Source: Desulfobacca_B sp046538075
GTDB taxonomy: Bacteria > Desulfobacterota > Desulfobaccia > Desulfobaccales > Desulfobaccaceae
Reading direction: 5' to 3'
Length of the DNA: 64,000 nucleotides
Assembly (NCBI GenBank): GCA_046538075.1
Contig: JBKHJN010000006.1
Location: 30,661 to 94,660 of the forward strand
Of the stretch, positions 30,360 to 38,900 are shown in pieces. Both the position numbers and the translations under genes were made by a program. The stretch's first letter is position 1, and each line of letters opens with the position of its first letter. The notes beneath the pieces are model-generated. The model was not told the origin of the DNA, ran no database searches, and was given only the letters and a program-made list of their open reading frames with translations.

Positions 30360-31146
30360 CTGCCCCCGGGCTGGCCCCTCCTTTGGCGATGCCCCGCTGG
30401 GACTGCCGGATAAATTGCAGCAGATGCTCCACTTCAGAGGTGAGCGGCACCTCGGCCTCCACCCGTTTCACGGCCTCCGAGATATTTACCGGCCGGTGAA
30501 ACAATAACTTGTAGGCCTGCTGTAAGGGTTGAATCTGTTGCCGCTGCAATCCCGCCCGCCGCAACCCCACCAGGTTGAGGCCGCACACCGTATGGGTGCC
30601 GTCCATAAGGCAAAAAGGCGGCACGTCCCGTGAGGTCCGGGAGCCGCCCCGCATCAGCGCCAGCCGGCCTACCCGGCAGAACTGGTGGATCAGGCAATGG
30701 GCCGAAATAAAGGCCTGGTCTTCCACCGCTACATAACCACCGATCAGCGCCCCATTGACTACGATGACCCGGTTGCCCACCGAGGAATTGTGCGCCATGT
30801 GACTTAAGGCCATGAGAAAATTATGATCACCCACCCGGGTGGCGCTGCCCGGCTTGGTGCCCCGGTGGATGGTGACGTATTCCCGGATAATGTTATGGTC
30901 GCCGATGATAGTGTAACTTTCCTCGCCCTTAAAGGCATAGTCCTGAGGTTCATGGCCGATGACGGCTCCGAAGGAAATCAGATTGTGAGCCCCGATCGTG
31001 GTATTAGGGCCGATATAGGCATGGGCCTGAATCCGGGTCCCGGGGCCGATTTGGGCCGGGCCCTCAATGACCACTCCGGGGCCGATCTCCACCCCGGGAG
31101 CCAATTCCACCCCGGGACCGATCCGGGCCGTAGGATCAATTTTCAT
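30349..31146 (-). CDS. lpxA: UDP-N-acetylglucosamine acyltransferase LpxA
   Basis: 265 residues. Hexapeptide repeats of a left-handed beta-helix ([LIV]GxxxxI type: IGPGVELAPGVEIGPGVVI) fill the first two thirds, and the catalytic His region is FLMALSHMAHNSSVGN. The C-terminal part has GLNLVGLRRAGL, typical of LpxA. It adds the first acyl chain in lipid A biosynthesis. lpxD, fabZ, lpxB and lpxC are not nearby; lpxA here is embedded among core glycosyltransferases, which is an uncommon arrangement. It overlaps neighbours by 11 bases on both sides. Confidence 0.92.
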   Translation of the reverse strand: MKIDPTARIGPGVELAPGVEIGPGVVIEGPAQIGPGTRIQAHAYIGPNTTIGAHNLISFGAVIGHEPQDYAFKGEESYTIIGDHNIIREYVTIHRGTKPGSATRVGDHNFLMALSHMAHNSSVGNRVIVVNGALIGGYVAVEDQAFISAHCLIHQFCRVGRLALMRGGSRTSRDVPPFCLMDGTHTVCGLNLVGLRRAGLQRQQIQPLQQAYKLLFHRPVNISEAVKRVEAEVPLTSEVEHLLQFIRQSQRGIAKGGASPGADEF

Positions 31147-31912
31147 GCCGAGCCCTCAAAGTCCGGGCCTGCTGTCGCAATTCCCGCAATTTGGCATACT
31201 TCAAAAAATTATACACACTGTACAGCACCGCCAGGGTATATCCGGCCCGGCCTTCCAGAAAGCCCTTTTTGATAAAATAGAGATTGACAAAGGTAGCCCA
31301 GGGCCGCCACAGGAGTTCCCCCCAGCAGGGGCGTCTCCCCTGTTTGACCAGTTCCCGGGCCGCCAGCTGGGAATACCGATCCATGCGCTGCACAAAATCG
31401 CTGAGGCTGGCATAGGTATAATGTTCCAGGGGATGCTGCAAGGTCCCGACCCTGCCCTCGACTTCCACTCCCTCATGGACCTCCCGGTCGGCAAAATGCC
31501 CCCGGCCGCGGCGAAACAGCCGGATGGTATAATCCGGATACCATCCCAGATGTTTGATCCACTGGCCACAGAAATAATTCTTCCGGGCCACCCGGTAGCC
31601 GTCCAGGGGGCCATCGGCCTGGAGTTGCTCCAGGATTTCCTGCTGCAAGGCCGGGGGGACCCGCTCATCCGCATCCAGGCTCAGGATCCATTCCATGCGG
31701 GCCTGTTCCAGGGCCAGATTTTTGTTCCGGGCAAATCCCTGCCAGGGAACGGAAAAAATCCGGTCGGTAAAGGCCCGGGCCAGCTCCACAGTGCAATCGG
31801 TGCTTTGCGAGTCCACCACCACGATTTCATCCGCCCACCGCACTGACTCCAGACAGGCAACAATATTGGCCTCTTCGTTCAGGGTAATGATGGTAACTGT
31901 AAGACCCGCCAT
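31136..31912 (-). CDS. Glycosyltransferase family 2 (LPS core, WaaE/KdtX-like)
   Basis: 258 residues, GT-A fold. LTVTIITLNEEANIVACLESV at the start, VVDSQSTDCT and the metal-binding LSLDADERV are diagnostic, followed by NYFCGQWIKHLGWYPDYTIRLFRRG, characteristic of WaaE/KdtX beta-1,4-glucosyltransferases that act on heptose I of the inner core. Cytoplasmic, peripheral. It begins 5 bases after the small Trm112-like gene and overlaps lpxA by 11 bases. Confidence 0.85.
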   Translation of the reverse strand: MAGLTVTIITLNEEANIVACLESVRWADEIVVVDSQSTDCTVELARAFTDRIFSVPWQGFARNKNLALEQARMEWILSLDADERVPPALQQEILEQLQADGPLDGYRVARKNYFCGQWIKHLGWYPDYTIRLFRRGRGHFADREVHEGVEVEGRVGTLQHPLEHYTYASLSDFVQRMDRYSQLAARELVKQGRRPCWGELLWRPWATFVNLYFIKKGFLEGRAGYTLAVLYSVYNFLKYAKLRELRQQARTLRARHEN

Positions 31913-31917
31913 ATCCG

Positions 31918-32088
31918 TCAGGGCAGTTTTTTGGCCTCGTCGATGAGCATGATAGGGATATCGTCTTTAATCTCGTAGAGCAGTTTGCAACGTTCGCAGA
32001 TCAGCCCGTCGCCGCTTTCGTTAAGGTGAACCTCCCCCTTGCACTTGGGACAGGCCAGAATTTCCAATAATTCTTTGCTGATTGCCAT
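31918..32088 (-). CDS. Trm112-family small zinc-ribbon protein
   Basis: 56 residues. MAISKELLEILACPKCKGEV near the start and LICERCKLLYEIKDDIPIML later give a C-X2-C...C-X2-C zinc ribbon, the Trm112/YcaR family. Eukaryotic and archaeal Trm112 activates methyltransferases; the bacterial role is unclear, but genes of this type are often next to lipid A or LPS genes, as here. First gene of the LPS operon. Confidence 0.85.
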   Translation of the reverse strand: MAISKELLEILACPKCKGEVHLNESGDGLICERCKLLYEIKDDIPIMLIDEAKKLP

Positions 32089-32191
32089 TTTGCTTCCATT
32101 CTTTTACCAGAACTAAATTGAGACTTTGGAGTTAAGGTTGCCTTCTGTAGGTTATCAAAATCAGGTGTAAAACTCAACAAGTGAAGTTCTC

Positions 32192-32250
32192 TTTATTTAC
32201 TAGATTAATTAGAGGGGAGGGCCGGGGCCTTTCGGTCCCCTGGCCCCCGC
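32192..32250 (+). repeat. Degenerate partial copy G of the dispersed repeat
   Basis: TTATTTACTAGATTAATTAG then AGGGGAGGGCCGGGG, with a GGGGCC..GGCCCC hairpin. It retains the TTAATTxGAGGGGAGGG core but the terminus is eroded. It lies upstream of both the LPS operon (minus) and tlyA (plus). Confidence 0.45.
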
Positions 32251-32321
32251 TCCCGATTCTTTAATGCATTCCCCCATCAATTTCGGTATGATCAGACATC
32301 AATGGTGATTGAGGCCGGGGA

Positions 32322-33074
32322 TTGCAGACTGGTAATACAAAAAAGAAGTGTCGGCTGGACCGATTGGTGGTGGAGCGCGGTCTGGCCCCCAGCCGGGATC
32401 GGGCCCAAGCCCTGATCCTGGCTGGCAAGGTGCTGGTGGCCGGTGAGCCGGTGACCAAGGCCGGGGCTTTGGTCTCCCCGCAGGCGCCCCTGACCCTGCA
32501 AGCCCCCGATATTCCCTATGTCAGCCGGGGGGGCCTGAAGCTGGCCGCCGCCCTGGAGCATTTCCAGATCAGCGTGGCCAGCAAGGTGGTTTTGGATGTC
32601 GGCGCCTCTACCGGCGGCTTTACCGATTGCCTGCTGCAGCAGGGGGCGCTCCGGGTCTACGCGGTGGATGTGGGCTACGGCCAGTTGGCCTGGAGCCTGC
32701 GCCAGGATGCCCGGGTAATCCTCCTGGAACGCACCAATATCCGCTATCTGCCGCCGGAAGCGATTGCCGAACCGATTGATTTGGCCACTATCGACGTCTC
32801 GTTCATTTCCCTGAAGCTGGTGTTGCCCCGGGTCAAGGAATTTGTCCGTCCTGGAGGGGAAATCATTGCTCTGGTCAAACCCCAGTTTGAGGTGGGGCGG
32901 CAGCAGGTAGGCAAGGGCGGGGTGGTACGCGATCAAGGCCTGCAGCTTCAGGTGGTGGAAAATCTCAAAGTCCTGGCCGCCTCCCTGGCTCTGGAGGTCA
33001 TTGGCCATTTGCCTTCGCCGATTTTGGGCCCCAAGGGTAATCAAGAATATCTACTCTATCTTCGCCGCTACTAG
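32322..33074 (+). CDS. tlyA: TlyA-family rRNA (cytidine-2'-O)-methyltransferase
   Basis: 250 residues. An N-terminal S4 RNA-binding domain (RLDRLVVERGLAPSRDRAQALILAGKVLV) is followed by an FtsJ-like methyltransferase with the SAM motif VVLDVGASTGGFTDCLLQ and DLATIDVSFISL. It methylates 16S and 23S rRNA. Some members are described as hemolysins, but that is disputed. The TTG at 32322 is chosen since no in-frame ATG or GTG exists and GAGG lies 7 bases upstream. It is convergent with ahbC. Confidence 0.88.
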   Translation: MQTGNTKKKCRLDRLVVERGLAPSRDRAQALILAGKVLVAGEPVTKAGALVSPQAPLTLQAPDIPYVSRGGLKLAAALEHFQISVASKVVLDVGASTGGFTDCLLQQGALRVYAVDVGYGQLAWSLRQDARVILLERTNIRYLPPEAIAEPIDLATIDVSFISLKLVLPRVKEFVRPGGEIIALVKPQFEVGRQQVGKGGVVRDQGLQLQVVENLKVLAASLALEVIGHLPSPILGPKGNQEYLLYLRRY

Positions 33075-33125
33075 GTTGCCGGCTGTATGGCGGTGTCCAC
33101 CAAAGGAGTCATTGTCCAGAAATCG

Positions 33126-33146
33126 GCCTGAAAAGTTATTTCAGGC
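33126..33146. terminator. Hairpin between convergent tlyA and ahbC
   Basis: GCCTGAAA (33126-33133) pairs with TTTCAGGC (33139-33146). Its right arm overlaps the ahbC stop codon region. Confidence 0.5.
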
Positions 33147-34319
33147 AATCTCGGCGTCGGTCAGGTAACAGGCGGGGTCGGGAGCCCACAAGTCCCCGGT
33201 CAGGGCTTCCGCCCGGACCCGGAAATTGCCGCCGCAGACCGACAGCCAGCGGCAGGCCGCGCAGCGCCCCTTGACATGGGGTTTCTTATTTTTCAATTGG
33301 GCCATCAGGGGGTTGCTTAGATCCGTCCAGATCTCACTGAAGGGCCGTTGGCGGACATTGCCGAAGGAATAATGCCGCCAGAACTGATCGGCATGCACTT
33401 CGCCATCCCAACTGATGCAGCCGATGCCCCGGCCGGAGTTGTTGCCTTCATTCATGTTCAGCAGTTCCAGGACCTCGGCAGCCCGGGGTGAATGTTCCTT
33501 GAGTAGCCGGAGATAAATATAAGGGCCGTCAGCGTGGTTATCAACAGTGAGCACTTCTGTGGCATGGCCGCGCCCAAACAGGTCCCGGGTCCGGTCCAGG
33601 ATCAGATCAACCACCTGCCGGGTCTCGGTGTGGCTGAGGGCCGCGGCCATCAACCGGCTGCCGCGGCCGCTGTAGACCAAATGATAAAAACAGACCCGGG
33701 GGATGTGGTGGGTTTCGATCATGTCAAAGATGGCTGGAATTTCCTGAAAATTTAGACGGTTAATCGTAAACCGGAGACCGACTTTGATCCCCGCCTCCTG
33801 GCAGTGCCGAATTCCCGCCAGGGCGGCGGCAAAAGCGCCGGGCTGGCCGCGGAAGCGATCGTGGGTGGCTTGGCTCCCGTCCAGGCTGATGCCGATGTAA
33901 GACAGGCCCAGATTTTTCAGCTCCCCGGCCAACTCCCGGGTGATCAGGGTACCGTTGGTAGAGATCACCGCCCGCATCCCCAGTTCCACGGTACGCGCCG
34001 CCAGGGTTAAAAGATCCGGGCGCATCAACGGTTCACCTCCAGAAAACAGCACCACCGGCACCCCAAAGGCCTTAAGGTCATCCAACAGCGCCAGGCCTTC
34101 CGCCTCGGTCAGTTCATCGCTGGCAGCAACGGCGCCGGCCCGAGCATAACAATGGATGCATTTCAGATTGCAGCGCCGGGTAACGTTCCATACCACTACC
34201 GGCCGCTTATCCGCGGAAAATTGCAACAGATGCGAGGGCAGGCGGCTGGATTGCCGTCCATAGCGCAACACATCAGACGCCTCCACTGCCCCACAATAGA
34301 GTTTAGAAACCCCGATCAT
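33141..34319 (-). CDS. ahbC: AhbC-like radical SAM protein (12,18-didecarboxysiroheme deacetylase)
   Basis: 392 residues. The radical SAM motif is CNLKCIHC within VVVWNVTRRCNLKCIHCYARA; the N-terminus MIGVSKLYCGAVEASDVLRYGR is the AhbC pattern of sulfate reducers. The C-terminus has a SPASM-like set of cysteines (GIGCISWDGEVHADQFWRHYSFGN and KGRCAACRWLSVCGG, then DPACY) for an extra Fe-S cluster. AhbC removes the two acetate side chains of 12,18-didecarboxysiroheme to give iron-coproporphyrin III in the siroheme-dependent heme route. NirJ of heme d1 synthesis is the close alternative; no other nir or ahb gene is seen nearby. Confidence 0.85.
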   Translation of the reverse strand: MIGVSKLYCGAVEASDVLRYGRQSSRLPSHLLQFSADKRPVVVWNVTRRCNLKCIHCYARAGAVAASDELTEAEGLALLDDLKAFGVPVVLFSGGEPLMRPDLLTLAARTVELGMRAVISTNGTLITRELAGELKNLGLSYIGISLDGSQATHDRFRGQPGAFAAALAGIRHCQEAGIKVGLRFTINRLNFQEIPAIFDMIETHHIPRVCFYHLVYSGRGSRLMAAALSHTETRQVVDLILDRTRDLFGRGHATEVLTVDNHADGPYIYLRLLKEHSPRAAEVLELLNMNEGNNSGRGIGCISWDGEVHADQFWRHYSFGNVRQRPFSEIWTDLSNPLMAQLKNKKPHVKGRCAACRWLSVCGGNFRVRAEALTGDLWAPDPACYLTDAEIA

Positions 34320-34425
34320 GGTAATTAGGTCGGAACAAAGCCTTGGTCCTGGGGCCGGTTTCCCGCAAAACTAATATCAGAGCCGGTTCAGGCCGGGTTA
34401 TTGCAAAAAGACGCGCTCTATTCGG

Positions 34426-34854
34426 TTATCCTTCCGGGGAGACGGAGACCAGTTCAATATCGAAAATCAGATTACGCCCGGCCAAGGGATGATTTCCGTC
34501 CAACACCGCAAAGTCATCCCCCACCTCGGTGACCCAGACTACATAGGTCTGTTCCCCGACTTTAGCCTGGAGGGGATCGCCCACACTAGCCTCGGGGGGG
34601 ATCATCTCGCGGGGCACCCGCTGTTCCAGACCCGGTTGCCGGGGGCCGTAGGCTTCCTCGGCGGCCACTTCGATGGTTTTTGAATCTCCCGGCTTCATCC
34701 CCACCACACCTTGGCTTACCCCAGGAATCACTTCGTTACTTCCCGCGGTAAACTCCAGAGGCTCCTGGCCTTCCGAGGTGTCAAACACCGTATCGTCATC
34801 AAAACGGCCGGTGTAGTGAATCTGAACCCGGTCTCCAATTTTTGTAGTGTTCAT
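34426..34854 (-). CDS. FKBP-type peptidyl-prolyl isomerase (SlyD-like)
   Basis: 142 residues. GDRVQIHYTGRFDDDTVFDTSEGQEPLEFTAGSNEVIPG and AEEAYGPR...VPREMIP mark the SlyD/FkpA-like fold with an insert-in-flap domain. It speeds proline isomerisation during folding and may act as a chaperone; the His-rich metal-binding tail of E. coli SlyD is absent. The ATG at 34854 follows GGAGGAG by 3 to 4 bases and gives the family start MNTTKIGD; the frame is open to 34905. Confidence 0.92.
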   Translation of the reverse strand: MNTTKIGDRVQIHYTGRFDDDTVFDTSEGQEPLEFTAGSNEVIPGVSQGVVGMKPGDSKTIEVAAEEAYGPRQPGLEQRVPREMIPPEASVGDPLQAKVGEQTYVVWVTEVGDDFAVLDGNHPLAGRNLIFDIELVSVSPEG

Positions 34855-35023
34855 GAGCTCCTCCATTTCGTTTTCGGTTATTGTTGGGGCGTGAAACCTA
34901 ACCACCTCAACCAGACTCCCTTTTCCATCCTGAGGAAATGGTAGAGCTCTGCTGATAGCAAGGATCCACGCTGGGTTGTAAGGCCCAGTTTAGACAATAA
35001 TAATTTAAGGTTGTTACCATAAA

Positions 35024-35057
35024 CTTAGGGGAAGGCAAATTTTCAACCTTCCCTAAG
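35024..35057 (-). terminator. Terminator of the ClpX-like gene
   Basis: CTTAGGG..AAGG pairs with CCTT..CCCTAAG (35024-35057). Read on the minus strand it is followed by TTTATGG, about 76 bases after the stop of the ClpX-like gene. Confidence 0.6.
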
Positions 35058-35132
35058 CCCATGCGCCCAGAGTCTGCAACCTCCTAAATTTATATCGGGA
35101 TAATCCGCCGCCCCACAAGGTTTATTGCTGAT

Positions 35133-36902
35133 TTAACGCCTTCCGGGCCAGAAAGATTGTTGTATAGACTCTTGAAACAGCCGGTTCAAAAAACCATCCA
35201 GGTCGACAATCGCCTCTCGGGGCAGCAGAAAGGTGTCTTGGGAGCTCTTGTCCCGCACCAGTTTTAGAGCGTACTCCAGATCCTTGGAAAATTGTTTGCA
35301 GACCTCCAAGGCGGAAATCCCGGCAGTCAGAGCCCGCCGTAAGATCTCATCCACCGCTTCCTGGTCGAAGCTGAGGTGAATCTGGTGGTCGGTATAAAAG
35401 TCGTCTTCGAAACGCCGGACCTGGGCATACAAGCGGCAGATTTCATCAAAAGCGGTGTGCAGGTCGCAATCCCAGCGGAGATACTGGTCCACCATCAGCT
35501 CTACCCGATAGTCGGTCAGGGGCATATGATAATGCCGCAAGAATTCCTTCTCCCGTCGCCAGACCGATTCTTGCAATACCTGTCGTTCCCGGATCGCAGC
35601 GGCCTGAAAACGTGCTTTGAGTTCTGGGTCTGCGGGTTGGACCAGTAATTTCTGCAATTCCTGTTCGGGGTTGGCTATAACTTCCGGTGTGATTAGAAGT
35701 TCGGTAATCTGGGTTGACGGCAAACGTTTCTCAAACTGGATCAAGATCTTTTCCGTGACGCTGACCAAGCCCCGGGCCCCGGTCTTCTCCGGGGCGGCCA
35801 ATTCCGCCAGCCCCCACAAAGCCTGGTCCTCAAATTTGATATCGATCCCATAAGCCCGGAAATCTCGCTTTTTGCTGATGATGATGGGATTATTGGGATT
35901 TTTTAAGATCTGATAGAGATCATCGGCAGTCAATTCATCCAGGACGACCACCACTGGCAGGCGACCGATAAATTCTGATTCAAAACCGAACTTAATCAGG
36001 TCCTCGGCGGTAACCCTAGACAAAAATTGGCGATCAGCTTCTTTGGCCCGCGGGCGGCCATGGAAGCCGATTTCTTGTCTGCTCAGGCGCTCGCGAATGA
36101 TCTTATCCAGGGCGTTGAACGCGCCGCTGACGATAAATAGGATATTCCGGGTATTAAGCGTCCGTTTCTCGCGTTTGCCGGTTTTGCGATATTGTTCGAT
36201 AGCCTGAATCTGGGAGATAGGATCATGCGGCACTTTGAGGTCGATCTCGGTCTCTTCCATCGGCTTGAGCAAAGCCCGCTGCACGCCGCTGCGCGACACA
36301 TCCGGGCCCAGGAAATTGCCGCTCGAAGCGATTTTATCAATTTCGTCTATATAGATAATGCCGTATTGGGCCAGTTCCAGGTCATCATTGGCCTCATAGA
36401 CCAGATCCCGGATCAGGTCCTCAACATCACCGCCCACGTACCCGGTTTCGCTGAATTTGGTGGCATCGCCTTTAACAAAGGGGACGCCAATCTTTTTGGC
36501 GATCAATTTGACCAGGTAGGTCTTGCCCACCCCGGTGGGCCCGATCAGGATAATATTGTTCTTGATCGACCCGACGCCCGGATCCGGCCGCTTGCCATCT
36601 TCTAAGGAATAGCGGATGCGGTTAAAATGGGTGCAGATTTTGGTAGCCAGAACACTTTTGGCCCGGTCCTGTTTAATGACGTATTCGTTGAGGTAATCTT
36701 CCAGTTCTTCAGGCTTAAGGTTAAAATTAATCTTCCTTGCCCCTTGTCCCTTTCTGCGGCTCCGGCCATCGTCCAGCACCGGTTTGGGCATGATAAAGGG
36801 CGAAACAATCTTGATGCGATCTCCATATTTCTTGGATAGATAATCACTCAGTTCTTTTTCCAGTTCCTTCTGATCGGGAAATTTATTTTTGGTGTTGTCC
36901 AT
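35133..36902 (-). CDS. ClpX-like AAA+ ATPase, zinc-finger-less with C-terminal extension
   Basis: 589 residues, against about 420 for ClpX. No N-terminal Cys4 zinc domain; instead a charged helical N-terminus of about 60 residues. The AAA module holds Walker A GPTGVGKT, pore loop GYVG (GYVGGDVEDLIRDL), Walker B GIIYIDEIDKIA, sensor 1 region ILFIVSGAFNALDK, the ClpP-docking IGF tripeptide (QEIGFHG), and the sensor 2 region with EFIGRLPVVVVLDEL and KTGARGL. After about residue 425 a C-terminal extension of about 160 residues is helical, with no family match that I recognise. It could unfold a distinct set of substrates for ClpP. It is not canonical clpX, since clpP is not adjacent. Confidence 0.85.
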   Translation of the reverse strand: MDNTKNKFPDQKELEKELSDYLSKKYGDRIKIVSPFIMPKPVLDDGRSRRKGQGARKINFNLKPEELEDYLNEYVIKQDRAKSVLATKICTHFNRIRYSLEDGKRPDPGVGSIKNNIILIGPTGVGKTYLVKLIAKKIGVPFVKGDATKFSETGYVGGDVEDLIRDLVYEANDDLELAQYGIIYIDEIDKIASSGNFLGPDVSRSGVQRALLKPMEETEIDLKVPHDPISQIQAIEQYRKTGKREKRTLNTRNILFIVSGAFNALDKIIRERLSRQEIGFHGRPRAKEADRQFLSRVTAEDLIKFGFESEFIGRLPVVVVLDELTADDLYQILKNPNNPIIISKKRDFRAYGIDIKFEDQALWGLAELAAPEKTGARGLVSVTEKILIQFEKRLPSTQITELLITPEVIANPEQELQKLLVQPADPELKARFQAAAIRERQVLQESVWRREKEFLRHYHMPLTDYRVELMVDQYLRWDCDLHTAFDEICRLYAQVRRFEDDFYTDHQIHLSFDQEAVDEILRRALTAGISALEVCKQFSKDLEYALKLVRDKSSQDTFLLPREAIVDLDGFLNRLFQESIQQSFWPGRR

Positions 36903-36948
36903 GGTTCCTTTATAATCGCTATTCTTTTTAAAACCAGGTTGAAATTAA

Positions 36949-36970
36949 AGGGCAACCCCGGGGCTGCCCT
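36949..36970. other. Near-perfect palindrome in the ClpX-like leader
   Basis: AGGGCA-A-CCCCGGGG-C-TGCCCT is symmetric except for one A/C mismatch pair and lies 47 bases upstream of the ClpX-like start. T-rich DNA flanks it on both sides, so it could act as a terminator or attenuator in either direction between the divergent ClpX-like and hflX genes. Confidence 0.45.
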
Positions 36971-37106
36971 AGCTTTTCTTCATTATAAATATTTATCGAT
37001 CAGATTTCAAGGGACCTAAAGGATTTAGCTGTACTTGCCTTCCCCTCGGCTTCCAGATATAATAATAATAAATGCTAAAGTTATATAATAAGCTTAATTT
37101 GGAGGA

Positions 37107-38801
37107 ATGCCTATAGATCGCACCCAGGGAAATCTGACCGGCCTCAAGCCGCAACAGCTACGCCGGCTGGATAAACTTTATCGCCGCAAGGTCACCGGCC
37201 ACCGGATCATCACCCCGGAGCTGGCCAGGCAACTGACTGAAATCTCCTCCGAAATCAATCGCCAGGTAGGCATTTTGGTGGATCGCCAGGGAAAAATCGC
37301 CTTGGTTATCGTCGGCGACCAAAAAAGCTTGGTGATTCCACCCCTCAAGCGCCACCGCCGGGCCGGCACCCGCCTTACTGGTCTGCGGTTGATTCATACC
37401 CATTTAAAATCTGAGCCCCTTAGCCAGGATGATCTAATGGACCTGGCGTTGTTGCGCCTCGATCTGGTAGCCGCTTTAGAAGTCCACCATAATGGCCTGC
37501 CGGGGCGGTGTGACATCGCCCATCTGTTGCCGAAAACGATCGACGGCCACAGCTGGACCTTTCTGCATGCCGATCATGTAGCTAATCTAAATATTGATTT
37601 TCCTGCTCTAGTGCGCTCCCTGGAAGAGGAATTGGCCCGCAATGGTGGCCGGGAAAATGCAGACGATCACCGGGAGCGAGCCATCCTTATCGGGGTTAGT
37701 ACAAAACCCCGCTACCTAGCGGAGGATTCCCTTCAGGAATTGAAAGAGTTGGCCCGATCCGCCGGCCTCCAGGTGGTCGACATCATCCACCAGCAGCGCC
37801 CCCGGATCGACCCCCGCTTTCTCATGGGCAAGGGCAAAATTGCCGAACTAGTGGTTCATGCCTTGCAATCAGGCGCTGACCTGCTGGTTTTTGACGCGGA
37901 ACTCAACCCCTCCCAGATACGTTCCATCACTGATTTCACCGAGCTCAAGGTGATCGACCGCACCCAGTTAATCCTGGATATCTTTGCCCAGCGGGCCCGC
38001 AGCCGGGAAGGCCAGCTTCAGGTCGAGATGGCCCAACTAAAGTATCTCCTGCCCCGGCTGGCCGGCCGCGATGATGCGCTCTCCCGCCTTACCGGCGGCA
38101 TTGGCGGTCGAGGTCCGGGTGAAACCAAACTGGAAATCGACCGCCGCCGGGTGCGGGAGCGGCTGCACCGCCTCCGCCAGGAGCTGCGTCAGATCCGCGC
38201 TTCCCGCCAGGTGCGCCGCGCCTCCCGGCAGCGCCAAGGGTTGCCGATTCTGTCCATCATCGGCTATACCAATGCTGGCAAGTCCACTCTGCTCAATACC
38301 TTAACCCATAGCCAGCTGCAGGCCGAAGACCGGCTGTTTGCCACCCTGGATCCGAGCAGCCGGCGTTTGCGTTTCCCCCGGGAGCGGGAGGTGATTATCA
38401 CCGATACCGTCGGTTTTATCAAAGACTTGCCCAAAGATCTGTTGGAGGCCTTTAAGGCCACCCTGGAAGAACTGGATGACGCCGATCTCTTGATCCATGT
38501 TATTGATCTCAGCAATCCCCGCTTTGCGGAGCAGATGGAGGCGGTCCAGGGTATTCTGCAATCCCTGAATTTACAAGATAAGCCGGTGCTCCAGGTCTTC
38601 AACAAGATTGACCTGGTGCCCCCGTCGCTGGCGGCCCTGCAAGCCCGGGTACACCAGGGGGTGGCCATTTCGGCGCTGGACCCGGCCACCCTGGACCCCC
38701 TGATTCAGCACCTGGAAGCTGCGGTGGAGAATCTTGCACCTCCGGGCCCGGTTCCGGCCTGGCCCTCCCTGGCCGGGGGGGAAAAAATCCACTCGGATTG
38801 A
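37107..38801 (+). CDS. hflX: Ribosome-associated GTPase HflX
   Basis: 564 residues, longer than the 426 of E. coli HflX. The conserved HflX domain begins near residue 193 (AILIGVSTKPR, HQQRPRIDPRFLMGKGKIAEL, FDAELNPSQIRSITD, AQLKYLLPRLAGRDDALSRLTGGIGGRGPGE). The G domain has GYTNAGKSTLLN, DTVGFIKDLP and FNKIDLV. HflX splits stalled or hibernating ribosomes. The extra N-terminal 190 residues have no motif I can assign; long N-termini are common in deltaproteobacterial HflX. The ATG at 37107 follows GGAGGA by only one or two bases, an unusually tight spacing. Confidence 0.9.
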   Translation: MPIDRTQGNLTGLKPQQLRRLDKLYRRKVTGHRIITPELARQLTEISSEINRQVGILVDRQGKIALVIVGDQKSLVIPPLKRHRRAGTRLTGLRLIHTHLKSEPLSQDDLMDLALLRLDLVAALEVHHNGLPGRCDIAHLLPKTIDGHSWTFLHADHVANLNIDFPALVRSLEEELARNGGRENADDHRERAILIGVSTKPRYLAEDSLQELKELARSAGLQVVDIIHQQRPRIDPRFLMGKGKIAELVVHALQSGADLLVFDAELNPSQIRSITDFTELKVIDRTQLILDIFAQRARSREGQLQVEMAQLKYLLPRLAGRDDALSRLTGGIGGRGPGETKLEIDRRRVRERLHRLRQELRQIRASRQVRRASRQRQGLPILSIIGYTNAGKSTLLNTLTHSQLQAEDRLFATLDPSSRRLRFPREREVIITDTVGFIKDLPKDLLEAFKATLEELDDADLLIHVIDLSNPRFAEQMEAVQGILQSLNLQDKPVLQVFNKIDLVPPSLAALQARVHQGVAISALDPATLDPLIQHLEAAVENLAPPGPVPAWPSLAGGEKIHSD

Positions 38802-38900
38802 CAGACCGGAGCGCGGCGGCATAAAATATTCCAGCTTATTACCGGTCACGGTAATCGCCTGTGGTAAAGCTTAATTTTAGTGAATTTATAGAGGTATACC

